Part shown: in pieces, positions 36,456 through 48,200 of the stretch
Layout: every line of letters begins with the position of its first letter
Position numbering within the stretch: position 1 is the stretch's first letter
Assembly (NCBI RefSeq): GCF_000208745.1
Contig: NC_030855.1
Location: 26,239,136-26,303,135 of the forward strand
Reading direction: 5' to 3'
From: Theobroma cacao
Taxonomy: Eukaryota > Streptophyta > Magnoliopsida > Malvales > Malvaceae
Length of the DNA stretch: 64,000 nt
Notes under the pieces: generated by a model
What the model was told of the DNA's origin: nothing
Database searches by the model: none
What the model saw: the letters and a program-made list of their open reading frames with translations, nothing else
Position numbers and translations under genes: made by a program

Positions 36456-36899
36456 CCAAAAGGCAGTATACCCACTATACGCCATATCTGTTGTATTTCA
36501 AAACTTTTGGTACGACCATAAAATCGGGAAGAAAACAGTTTAAACATAACAATTGAAAAAGATTGAAAAAACACGAACATATCACACAAACCCAACAAAA
36601 AATCAACAAACAGAAGAAAGTTTTAAAAGGAGTTTTATTTTTAGACTGACTGACCTCTTCACTGATAACCGACATTGTTGTTATGGTGTCTTCAAGCTTG
36701 CAAAGAAGAAAGTCGAGCACTCTGTTATATTTGGGAATGAGGAATGAGGAAAAACATAGACATTTGTGATTTCTATAAAATATTTAATTAAAATGAAATG
36801 GCCTCACAATTTCCTTTATAGATATTCATTTATTGAATTCATTCGGTTGAAGTCCAATCGGTTTCCTCGTTATTTACCCATTTTTTTCCTTTTTCAAAC

Positions 36900-37590
36900 C
36901 ATGTTGTGTCACCCATCAATTGCCATGCTGTGTCACACACTCTAAACCTTGTCGTGTCATGGATCTCCATGAAGTCTGACAAACTCTGAACATTGGAGTG
37001 TCACAAATTTCTTCCATGGCTTGTCATGACTCTGAACGCTGGTGTGTCACAGATTCCCTCCATGGCGTGTTACCTACTCTGAACGCTGGCGTGTCACAGA
37101 TTCCCTCCATGCCGTGTCACCAACTCTGAACGCTAGCGTGTCACAGATTCTCTTCATACCGTGTCATCAACTCTAAACGCTGACGTGTCACAGATTCCCT
37201 CCATGGCATGGCACCAACTCTGAACGCTGACGTGTTACAGATTCACTTCATGTCGTGTCACCAACTCTGAACGCTGACGTGTCACAGATTCCCTCCATGA
37301 CGTGTCACCAACTCTGAACTCTAGCGTGTCACAAATTCCCTCTAGGCGTGTCACCAACTCTGAACGTTGGCGTGTCACAACCGTGTCACACATTCCCACC
37401 ATGGTGTGTCACAAACTCTAAACCCTGCCGTCTCACATCAGTGTCACACATTCCAACCATGTCGTGTCACAAACTCTAAACCCTGCCTTGTCACAGGCCT
37501 ACCACACATTCCCACCATGTCGTGTCACACATTCCCAACATGTCGTTTCATAAACTCTAAACCCTGCCCTACCACAGCCATCTCACATAT
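36900..37590. repeat. 47-bp tandem repeat array with GTGTCAC motifs
   Basis: Seven well-kept 47-bp units run from 37033 to about 37361 (start GAACGCTGGCGTGTCACAGA, then TTCCCTCCATG, CGTGTCAC and CAACTCT). Diverged copies lie on both sides. Every unit has two CGTGTCAC-type sites. It lies just outside the right inverted repeat of the MULE. Confidence 0.9.
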
Positions 37591-39203
37591 GGCCTGTTGT
37601 AGCACGAACCATTTCGTGCTTTGGATTCATATCTTTCTCCTTTCGATTCACCACCGTATCACGGATTTCTGGTTTCACATCATTCTTCAAGCTTTTGATT
37701 CATCATGACCGGTTCCTCGTTCGGTTTAATAACACTCTTATCTTATTATCTGAATGCTATGTCCAAAATTTCTGAAAAACCATCTCATACAACATTATTT
37801 TGTTTTGCACAAGTTTTGCGAAAAAAATATATGTTTTTAAGAAAAATAATTATCTGTGTTTGCAGTTGGACGATAATTCAGAAGATGACTCAAAGAAGAA
37901 GGCTCATTAAGGACCTTTTTGTCCCAAAATATATTCTTTTGACTAAAAACAGTTAAAATTATCTGGATTCTTATTTACAAAAACACATTATTTTTAAGGG
38001 TTAAAAAAAATTTCCCAAATGAAATTACTACGTAGAGTATCCAATATCCCAACATAACTATAAACAATGTTTTTTTAAATTAAAAGAATCTTGGAGTTGT
38101 GATAATCAAAATGTTTCTAACAGATATTTTCTGTAGATGGTATGTTCTATATCTAAAAAATGTGTAAGAATTTAACATTTTTAAACATATTAGATTTCAA
38201 AAAGTATGAATTTTATGTTAATAGTAGAGTGGTAAAATGTATACGATACCAAATGATTCTAATGAACGAAAACGCACATAATAATTTGTATCGTTTAGAA
38301 GGTAAGCTTGAAGTGAAAGGAACAATGCACAATAGATGACAATTATCAAGTAAGGCCTTTCAAAAAAAATTACTGAACTAAAATTTAATTTGTCATGAAG
38401 GTGATGAAAGGATCCCATGATATAAATACTTGTGAGAAGACAAAAAAATCTTACTAGTGTTGATGAATTGGAGGGTCCCTTTCAAAAGTCAATTAATATA
38501 TGTATTAATCGGTTTTTGAAATTAAGTATCGAATTAGTTCAATTATTTATGTTTAGTCAGAGTATTTTTAAAAGGTAATGACTTGAAAAATATTGTGTTT
38601 AAAGAGTTGGTTAAGACATTAGAAAGTAAGTGTGGAGAGTTAAAATTGGGTGCAACTAGTAAAAAAAGATTAAAAATTGTGATATTATCCTTGCAATTAA
38701 GCGTGGATGAAAATTCATTGATGGTTGGTATTTAAATTCAACTTGTGTCACTCATGTATGCTTCCAAAATTTTTTTTGTAATTTACAAATTTAATTTTGT
38801 ACTCTCTTTCAGGTGGTATGATCAATATCCAAAGATACCTTAGAATCTAAAATCATAGCGTATTAGACTTAAAATGATATGAATTTTCTACCAACTTGAA
38901 GTGATAAAATTCGCACAAGGTGGCATGGTCCTCAATCTATTCCCCGCGCTCCATAAAGTCGTTGAATTGGGTTGAAAAAAAAAAAAAAATCTTTGAATTG
39001 GTGGAACCTGGAATAAAGATAGTAGAAAATAAACTTTAGGAAAGTCCGACCTCCTAACTAGGGAAAAGACTAAAAGGCTAGAAGAAGAGGACAGAGGTTA
39101 ATCTGAAAATTACCGTCGCCGAAACCGTTGTTGGACGCGGAGGAGGTGGTCCTTGATTGTTGATCCCGTGACCGCGAGGCTCTTCATTGCTTCAACGGAA
39201 AGG
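37591..39203. other. AT-rich intergenic DNA and promoter of the NHX gene
   Basis: No gene is supported. The last 200 bp before the NHX start is less AT-rich and probably contains its 5' UTR. Confidence 0.5.
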
Positions 39204-42200
39204 ATGGGGATTTCAACGGTGGAGGAAGGGAGCCCCGGAAAGGAGCAGCAGGCCGCTGGATTGGGGATTCTCCTTCAGATTATGATGCTCGTCCTCTCTT
39301 TCGTCCTCGGCCATGTTCTTCGCCGTCACAGATTCTATTATCTTCCTGAGGCCAGCGCTTCTTTGCTTATCGGTTAGTCAATTCCTTCCTGATTATATTT
39401 CTATCTTATATTTCCACTTCCTCGGTCACGAAAATAATCTTTCTACCAGGTTTGATTGTTGGGGGACTTGCTAACATCTCCGACACTGAAACAAGCATAA
39501 GGTCCTCCATTGCTTCCTATTATTATATATTCTTTTCTTTCTTCGCAGTTTTCCATTTCAATCTTCTGTGACTAAATTGGAAACCCTGATTTCATTTCCT
39601 ATTCCTCGGCAGGGCGTGGTTCAATTTCCATGAGGAGTTCTTTTTCCTCTTTCTCCTACCTCCAATCATCTTATATCCTTTCTTTTTTTTATAAGTAAAG
39701 ATTTGATTCCTACTTTTTCTTTTTCAATGTATTTGCCTCCCATATATTAACATGTCTACACATTTCTCTTATTTCTTAATCTCAGTTGCCTTCTATAGCT
39801 AATTGTTTTTCTTAACTCCCTCTTCCGGCACTCAATCAGGGTTCAGCCTATCACCTGTAAGTAGTATTTCTGTCTCTATATCACATATAACTACATACTT
39901 GCATTGTGTTGTGCATGTTGGTCCTTCCTTTAGTTCTCACCTTGTTTTCCCCCTTTTGGCAGAAACCCTTTTTCTCCAACTTTGGGGCCATTGTCACATT
40001 TGCTATCCTAGGGACTCTTATAGCTTCAGTTGTTACAGGCGTTTTAGTGTGAGTATTTCTTCATTATAAAGATATCAGTCTTTTGCATGATGAAAGAGTC
40101 TTACCTTGTTCTCACTACCCTTTAACCCCCTCATATTTTACAGCTACCTCGGTGGTCTCATGTACCTCATGTACAGACTTCCTTTTGTTGAATGCCTAAT
40201 GTTTGGTGCTCTTATATCAGCAACCGATCCTGTTACTGTTCTTTCCATATTTCAGGTTTTTATTTTCTGCCTTGCTGGCTATCTGTTGTGTCAGGGTTAA
40301 GGTTAAACAAAAACATAAGTATACTATTCTAATACATGGCATACACCTCCTACAAGACCAAAGAGTGCAAATCAATAAAGATTGTTTAACAATCAATTTC
40401 AATTATCTGAAATAGTAGTAGCTTTCACTCATTTAATCGTGCTGCAGTCAAAATGAGTGTTTTCTGCTTTGAAGTATCAATATATGGCTTATTTCTTTAT
40501 TGGGAAAAATGATGTTATTGAGATTAACTTAGGGTCCATCTGATTGCCACTTTTGCTATTTGCTTTTGTTTCCAAAATAATTGCTAAAAAGCAAAATAAA
40601 TTATGACCAAGGATGAACGAATAACTTAAATGCAACACCAAATCTAACAAAATTGTTTTATTAAAGTATAATCATGCTTTTCATTCTCCAAAAAGAATTG
40701 CAATTTTAGTTCTTAGTATTACTTTTGGATTGGAATATGCTGTTTTACTTTTTTCTTCAAAAAGCATAAGGCAAGTACCAAAAGAAAAAACCTAATGGGA
40801 CCTTTAAGATAACATAATAGTGAAGCAACTGTGCTAAACAAAAAAAAGAAGAAGACAAGCTTAGATATACTCTTATTCCCTTGATCTCTAGCTCTGTCTT
40901 TGCTTAGCTGCTTTAACTTTTGCAAATACTTTTGGTAATTTTAACCTTCTACTGGTAATGGTTCTTTGAAGGATTTATGGTTTTTCTTTTTCCTAGTCCA
41001 CCACTTAACAAGACTTTCTTTATCTTAGACAAAATTTCAAGTCCTAGCTTTTATGTTAGGAGAAATATCAAAGTAGTTTTTCTTTTTCCTTTCATCTCCT
41101 GAGAAGTTATAACGCTAGTCTCTAAGTAGTAAATGTATTGGTAAATTATCCCATTTCAACTTTTAGATCACGTCTCCATTCGTAATGATCTTAATTGCAG
41201 GAACTTGGCACTGATATGAACCTTTATGCTTTGGTGTTTGGTGAATCTGTCTTGAATGACGCTGTAAGTTGTAGTAGCATGCTATTGATCCCCTTGTTTC
41301 CTGTTTTTAACATCTTGTGCTGCGCATGCACAATATTTACTGGGTGAATTGGTTCTTTTTGTAGATGGCAATATCTTTGTACAGGTACGTGAAGTACTTG
41401 CATTTGTCCTTTGTTATTGGAATGGGTAGTTATTAGTTTTAAATCGAGTGTTGCTTCTTTATGCAGGACAATGTCCCTTGTAAGAAGTCATGTCTCATCT
41501 GGACAAAACTTCTTTATGGTGATTGTCAGGTTTCTTGAGACCTTTGTTGGCTCAATGTCTGCAGGTCTGTCTTAACTTTTGGATTTGTTGAAACTTATCA
41601 TTTCTCTCTTAAATCTATATACTAGTTAATTGTTTTTAATTGGAAATGAAAAGCAAAAATTGTTTTGCTAAGCTTCATCTTGCAAGTGAATACATGGTAA
41701 ATGTTTATTTTTTTCATCTTGCAATCTAGCTGTAATTATGGTTTATCTTTCTTTAAGTTATCATTCATATCATTGATTGTTTCACAAGATTTAAAGTGCA
41801 TATATTGTTTTTTACAAAGAGTGAGAGAATGTTTTACTATCTTTTTCTTTTATGTTTTAACTTCTCTAATGGCCTGGCTAAACATTTTTTTAGTCTACCT
41901 TAAATAATAATACAAGGTTTCTACTTTGGGTGCAATAGATGCAAGATCCTTCCCCCACTCACCCACCTGAACATCCCAAGAAGAAAAAAAACCAAGCTGG
42001 AACTTAAAAACAATAATCAGCTAAATCCTGTACAGATCTTAGCATCTTTATCTTTTGATATAATCTTTGAGAATGAAGAAAATTATGGTATCATTAATAC
42101 TACAGAATCTTACACAAAAAATTTATTACTGTTTTGTACCCATTGCAAGTGTCAAAACATTTATGCAGCTCTATAACCTTTAAAGACATGTTTCAAACAC

Positions 42201-45200
42201 AAAGGAACTTCCTCTTTATACTGGCATGCAAGAAGCTTTCAAAGAATCTGTTGCAACAACTAGAATTTTAATTCCTTTATCTCTAGCTGTAGTCATCCTC
42301 ATATTATGCCAAGCTCATGGAAATGAATACTAGCAGGTTAACAGACATAAGTAAAAGCCAATAACCTCTCCGCTAAGTTCATCACAGTTCAGGATATTAG
42401 AAGCTGTTATTAGGTTTCTCCCATTCACAAGCTTTCTAAGTTCATGCTGATAATTGACTGCCATACCTATTCTCTATTCCTATACTATGAGTTTCCACTT
42501 GAATTTGAAATGCACATGGTAAGAGAAATTTAATGAGCTACAGCATGATATTCCTACTTTTTCACCAACCAAGTGTCCGATCTAAATGAGATAGGCAATA
42601 TATGGTTGCTACCCAAGTTTTCCTTACTCTAAAATCTTATCTATGATTGTATAGCACCCAAGTTTTCTGTACGTCTAAAATCTTATCTATGATTGTATAG
42701 TTTTTATGGATCCAGATGGCTTTAGCAAGACCAGAAATAACATTTAACAATCAACAATCATCCTTTTCTAGTATAGTAAATCTTTACTCTTTCATCTGCT
42801 CTTTAGAGTTGGGCTTGAGATAACCCTTGTTGGTGAATAATGCAACTTCCTAACCAAATTTGCCCAAGGAAGATAGACAAATTGATCTATTATAGCCAAT
42901 CAATTACTTAAATACTTCCAATTCTATTTTTATAAGAAACAAATTCCTCGTGGCTGGTTTGAAGCTGCTGGTGGTAGAATCAACCTTCAACTTCTCCAGA
43001 CAAACATCTTAAACTTTTTCCAGAAGTATTTTCTCCCAAACAATTTATTATTGGATCTTTGAGGAACCAACAATCCCAATAAAAGATAGAGAGAGAATTA
43101 TTACTATTTCTTAACGAACTTCTACTTTTATTCTGGTCTTCAAAAGCTTGTTCCAAGTTTTTGGAAAAGCCTTGCATTCATAATACAAACGTAGTGGAAA
43201 ATTTAAACCTTTCTCTTCGACACGAATGTAGTTTGGTTGTTTAATATAGATAATCCTAACCAATAGCTAGAAGATTATTATACTTTTAAGTCTTTGATGT
43301 CAAAATGAAGAGGCTACCACAACAAAGATATTGAGATCATCTACCCACCAAGCTCGGGATTCTGCAAACCTCAAGCTGAATAAGTGTCTAGCTTCCAATG
43401 GTGATCCACACATATGGAAGTTGAACACCGAAGGTGAATGGGTTCTGCCTATGTATTTGAGCCTAGTGCTCGCTAGGGAGTTTCTCACTTCTTTAAGGAG
43501 TAGCCAAAAACCAGCAAGAACAAAAAAGGAAGACGAATGCTGATACCGATGGTTTTAACCTAGGGCTGTTGATATCCATGGTCTAGAGGAGGTTAGTGGC
43601 TATCAATTTCTCTCCTCTCTTTTCTTGCTTGCCAATTAAGTTTTTGGGATGTCTTTAGAGTGCAACATAAGCATATATTTATAAGCGATTCAAACCCTAA
43701 TAGGTTTATCATAACGTTTATGCTAATTATGGAAATGTCTCAATTTAATTGAACTCTTTCAATTAAATCTAATGAAGTTCAAAACTTTTTTGCAATCAAG
43801 TCCAACTTAATTCCCCATTTTACATTCGTACTTTGACATCCTTTGTATGTGAACTTTGTGATAAATATGAACTATTTTGCATTCATCATCAATTTCGAAA
43901 TTGATTAGGTCATAATATAAGTCAAGATTGGCATATAACAATATGTCATCATTACCCAAATGTTAAGAAGAGTCAAAGATGTTTGACTTAACTCTTTAGT
44001 GCTCAATCTTCGAATGTATTTCAATACTTCATCATCCAATATTCTGATAAATCAAAGAGCATGGTACAATATAAGTCTATATCATATCTAGTTCTTAAAA
44101 GTTGTTCTTAATTCCTTAATGAAATTCAAAAAACTCATTTTTGGAATCTTTGTTCAACCTTGGCTAAGAATTTCCTTGACTTAAGACATTTCAAGACGTA
44201 ATAGGATATCTCCCTTAAGATCACTTAGGGTAATGTATCCTTTATTAATCATTCATTTATTTTCATGTGTTTCCCAATATATCTACCTCATTGTACATCT
44301 TGGTTAGAACTACCTAAGATTGTGTCAGATTTAAGCAATCCTCCCATAAGATAACTTGATGATCTTAAGTCTAAGGATCACAAACACAATTGACACATGA
44401 GAATGTTTCTCATAAATACTTGGGTGAACTACTAAATGGAGTTCTTATGGTGGGTCATGTTCAATGAACTTGTTTTTTTAACAAGCATTCACATATTAGT
44501 TTCAAGTATGTCCATACTTCAATCTATGAAACCGATTGCTTACTTTATAAGCGAAGGACATAACATGTGCTAGTCTCTCGACTTTTATCAATAACTTGTC
44601 TGGATAAAATATTGAGTAGGAACTATTTAGGAATGATGCGGTGATGCAATAAGGATTTCATAAGTATAACTCTTTATAATTCCTTTTGCAAGGCATATTC
44701 ATTGAATGGACTTTTTATACGGTCCCTTGAAACGGATCGAATTATGGGATGGTGTGTGGAAGGGTTTGGCTAAGTTTGAGGTACGCTAGGTACTTGGGTG
44801 GAAGGCTTCTTTTTTCGACCTATGTTTGTAGTGCTGGCTTGTTAGAGAGAACCTGTAGATCTCTTGAGTTTTAAGTACTCAAAAACTTGAATAGATTCTG
44901 AACAACCTTTTTTATTAACTTCACTCCTTTTTAACTAGAACTTGGTGGAATAACCACCCTTAAAGCAAGAAAGTGGAAAGATGGAGACACAACCTCCAAT
45001 AACACGAAATAGAAAACTACCACTAACAATAAAATATGGTGGAGGCACAACCTCCAATAGCATGAAATGGAAAACTACCACTAACACTAAAATAGGAACC
45101 ACAATGAAACTGTTAACAATAAAATGGCAGCAACCAACAGCGACCAACCAGTTATGTTGATTTAGTTTATACTTCCCATGTGAATCGCTCGTAAACTAAG

Positions 45201-48200
45201 GGATTATCTGATGTGCTAACATTACTCCCTTCCTTCAAATCGCGCTTGTTCTCAAGCGTGAAGTGTGGAAAGCACTCCATGGATGAAACAGTATCCCAAG
45301 ATGCCTCTGCTGGAGAAGTGTCTTGCTAGTGAATCAAGACCTGGAGGGAACTCCAACTTATAAGCCATAGGTCCAAGACGTTACAAAATTGTGAAAGGAC
45401 CATAGAACCTTGGCAGCAGTTTGTGGTGACGACGATTAGCCAAGGAGAGCTATCGATATGGCTGTAATCGTAAAAGGACCCTGTCCCTTACTTGAAATTC
45501 AATATTACGGTGCTTGGAATCATAAATAGTTTTCATCTTATGTTGGGCATACGACAAGTTTTGCCTTAATGATTTAAGGATCATATCTGGAGATTGTAAG
45601 GCCTGATCCACAACATCCAATTTGGAAATTCCAGGACAATAGGATAGTAGGCACGGCGGTGGTTGCCCATACACAGCTTCAAAAGGTGTGGTTTGTAGTG
45701 AAGAATGAAAACTAGTATTATATGAATACTCTGCCCAAGACAACGAATCCATCCATTTGGTAGGATGAGCACTGGTGAAACATCTTAAGTACATCTCCAC
45801 AGTTCGGTTGACAACTGCAGTCTGGCCGTCTGATTGGGGGTGGTAAGCGGAGCTGAAACATAGCTTGGTGCTGCTAAGACGAAAAAGTTCCTTCCAAAAT
45901 GCACTTGTAAAGGTGACATCTTTGTCACTCACCATTCTTTCAGGTAACCCATGTAATTTGAAAATATTGTAAAGGCCTGTGGGTTCTTGGAATAAGGAAA
46001 CAAAATCTCGCAGGAGTCGCTGTAAATCAGCATGGTAATCTTCTACCGTAACAACTTGAATCTCAGCGCTTTGGTCTGGTTTGGAAGTTTTAATTCCATA
46101 TAATTCTATCTGTTTCTCAAGTTTAGTAAAAGACATCCACATATTTGTAAAGTCCCACTAGATGGGTCCCAAAGTCTTTAACCAATTGACACCTAATACG
46201 ACATCAAAACCGCTTAAAGTGAGAACATATAAATCAATAAAGAAAGTGTGATTGCCTAACAGGGAGTGACATTCCCTCGCATTGACCTGAACTTCTAATT
46301 CTCTCTCCGTTTGCAACTACAACTCGCAATCCATCTCGTCTTTTCACCTGGAGATTAAATTGCGATACAAAATTGGAGTCTACAAAACTGAGTACTACCA
46401 GAGTCTACTAAGGTCAGAGCTGGGTTACCATTCAATTTGCCTTGCAGACGCATGTTCTGAGGAGTACTAATACTGATGATGGCATTCAATGAGATCTTCG
46501 GTTGATCAGTATTAGTAGGTGGCTCATATTCAGTTTGCTGTTCATCTCCTTCTTCAACTGAGTCAATCCTGAACAATTTCTTACGTTGATGGCCTTTGAC
46601 AAATGGCTCATCACAATTGAAGCAAAGACCTTTAAGTCGCGTCTCCTCCATTTCATCCTTGGTCAATTTTTTTGCAAATCTTGTATGATGTTGAAGTGGT
46701 GTATCAGGGGGTTTTGATCGTCGAACCTCTGATATTGGTGTCCGAGTGGGTTGCCCCTTGCGTTCATAGAGCCGGGATATACTCATTGCAATTGCTAAAT
46801 CTGACAGATTGTGGAGCTCTACTTCGACTGCAATATATTCCGCAAGGTTGCTGATGTACAGTTCAATTTTTTGTGCTTGAATGAGAGTGCCTGCCCGTGA
46901 AGCCAATTGCTCAAAATTTTCTTGGTAATCTGGCACAGTGCCACTTTGTCGCAATTTCGCCAATTCTCCCAACTTATGACTCCTTATAGGTGGGCCAAAT
47001 CGCAGGTGACGTTGTCGTTTGAATTCATCCCAAGAAGGTTGTGGCGAGTCAACTTCCATTTGAAGGAACCATAGCTGCGCATTTCCCTCCAAGTGGAAAG
47101 AGGTAAGGCTAACCTTTTCTTCTTTGGGTGTTAATTGGTGGCGAAAGAAATGCTCGCATCTGCTCAACAACCCTAAGGGATCTTCTTGGCCATTGAATCG
47201 TGGAAAATCCAACTTTGTGAACTTAGGGATGATGGCGCCTCCCCTGTGGTTTCGAATCCTGTACCTCTTGCTACGCTTTTGCCCTTATGGCTTCGATTGT
47301 TACTGCCCTCCTCTGTAGATATGAGATTAACTTTGGAAGCTGCTAAATCCCTGGTGAGTTCATCCAGTCAAGCATTTATGGCTTCTTGTCGGGCCAAATT
47401 GGCTGCACGTTCATCTTGGAACAATTGTAAAAGTTACTGCAATTGCTGCTGAATAGGGTCCCCATAACATTAGGCTCTGATACCAAATTGATACGGTTCC
47501 TTGAAACGGATCGAGTTATGGAACGGTGTGTGGAAGGGTTTGGCTTAGTTTGAGGTACGCTAGGTACTTGGGTGGAAGGTTTCTTTTTTCGACCTATGTT
47601 TGTAGTGCTGGCTCGTTAGAGAAAACCTGCTGATCTCTTGAGTTTTAAGTACTCAAAAACTTGAATAGATTCTGAACAACCTCTTTTATTAACTTCACTC
47701 CTTTTTAACTACAACTTGGTGGAATAACCACTCTTAAAGCAAGAAAGTGGAAAGGTGGAGGCACAACCTCCAATAACATGAAATAGAAAACTACCACTAA
47801 CAATAAAATAGGGTGGAGACACAACCTTCAACAACATGAAATGGAAAATTACCACTAACACTAAAATAGGAACCACAATGAAATTGTTAACAATAAACTG
47901 CCAGCAACCAACAGCAACCAATCAGATATGTTGATTTAGTTTATACTTCCTATGTGTGAATCACTTTTAAACTAAGGGATTATCTGATGTGCTAACAACT
48001 TTATTTTTATAAGTAAAAAACATAGAAATGTATAGATTCATAGATAAAGAAAACTTTTTATTAGTGCAATGCATAAAATTGATATCAATGTTTTTACCAG
48101 AACATGTCAATTGGCTTGCATGGCACACATAGTCCCCATCACCAAGTCCCACTACATAAATTAGGAGATTTTCTACTCCTGCTTTTATTTATTTATTTAC

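Larger units (their letters stand above)
28110..36470. mobile_element. Kaonashi-type (ULP-bearing) MULE, decayed; MURA and ULP genes convergent
   Basis: A Mutator-like element defined by two convergent pseudogenes, MURA transposase (+, about 28.49-31.36 kb) and a ULP1/DUF1985 protease (-, 32.71-36.15 kb). Each is preceded by one arm of an inverted repeat (about 28164-28400 and 36160-36455). A GTGACA-rich tandem array lies between the two 3' ends. MULEs carrying ULP-like proteases are known in plants (Kaonashi group). The exact termini and the 9-bp target duplication could not be fixed; the limits given are those of the inverted repeats. Confidence 0.8.
44715..47997 (-). mobile_element. Internally deleted Gypsy LTR retrotransposon in NHX intron 9, with TSD
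   Basis: A 3283-bp element, antisense to NHX, flanked by a perfect 5-bp duplication ACTTT (44710-44714 and 47998-48002). LTRs are 44715-45221 and 47489-47997; element-strand ends are TGTTAGCACATC and CCGTATCA. By eye they differ at about 33 positions (roughly 93% identity), so the insertion is not recent. Next to the 5' LTR is a primer-binding site TGGTATCAGAGCC complementary to initiator Met-tRNA. Next to the 3' LTR is a purine tract GAAGGAAGGGAG. Inside are gag (46355-47212), a protease LTLVDSGST motif and the integrase C-terminal half (45450-46142). Reverse transcriptase, RNase H and the integrase N-terminus are missing. Confidence 0.95.

Noticed and set aside
28110..36470. 9-bp target duplication for the MULE
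   Set aside because: I compared the sequences next to the inverted arms and found no convincing match; the true ends may lie farther out.
36475..36720. Minus-strand frame upstream of the ULP gene as an additional exon
   Set aside because: It is outside the inverted-repeat arm and has no family match; could be leader sequence, but not supportable as coding.
37367..37708. His/Thr-rich 113-codon frame
   Set aside because: Translation across the diverged end of the 47-bp tandem array.
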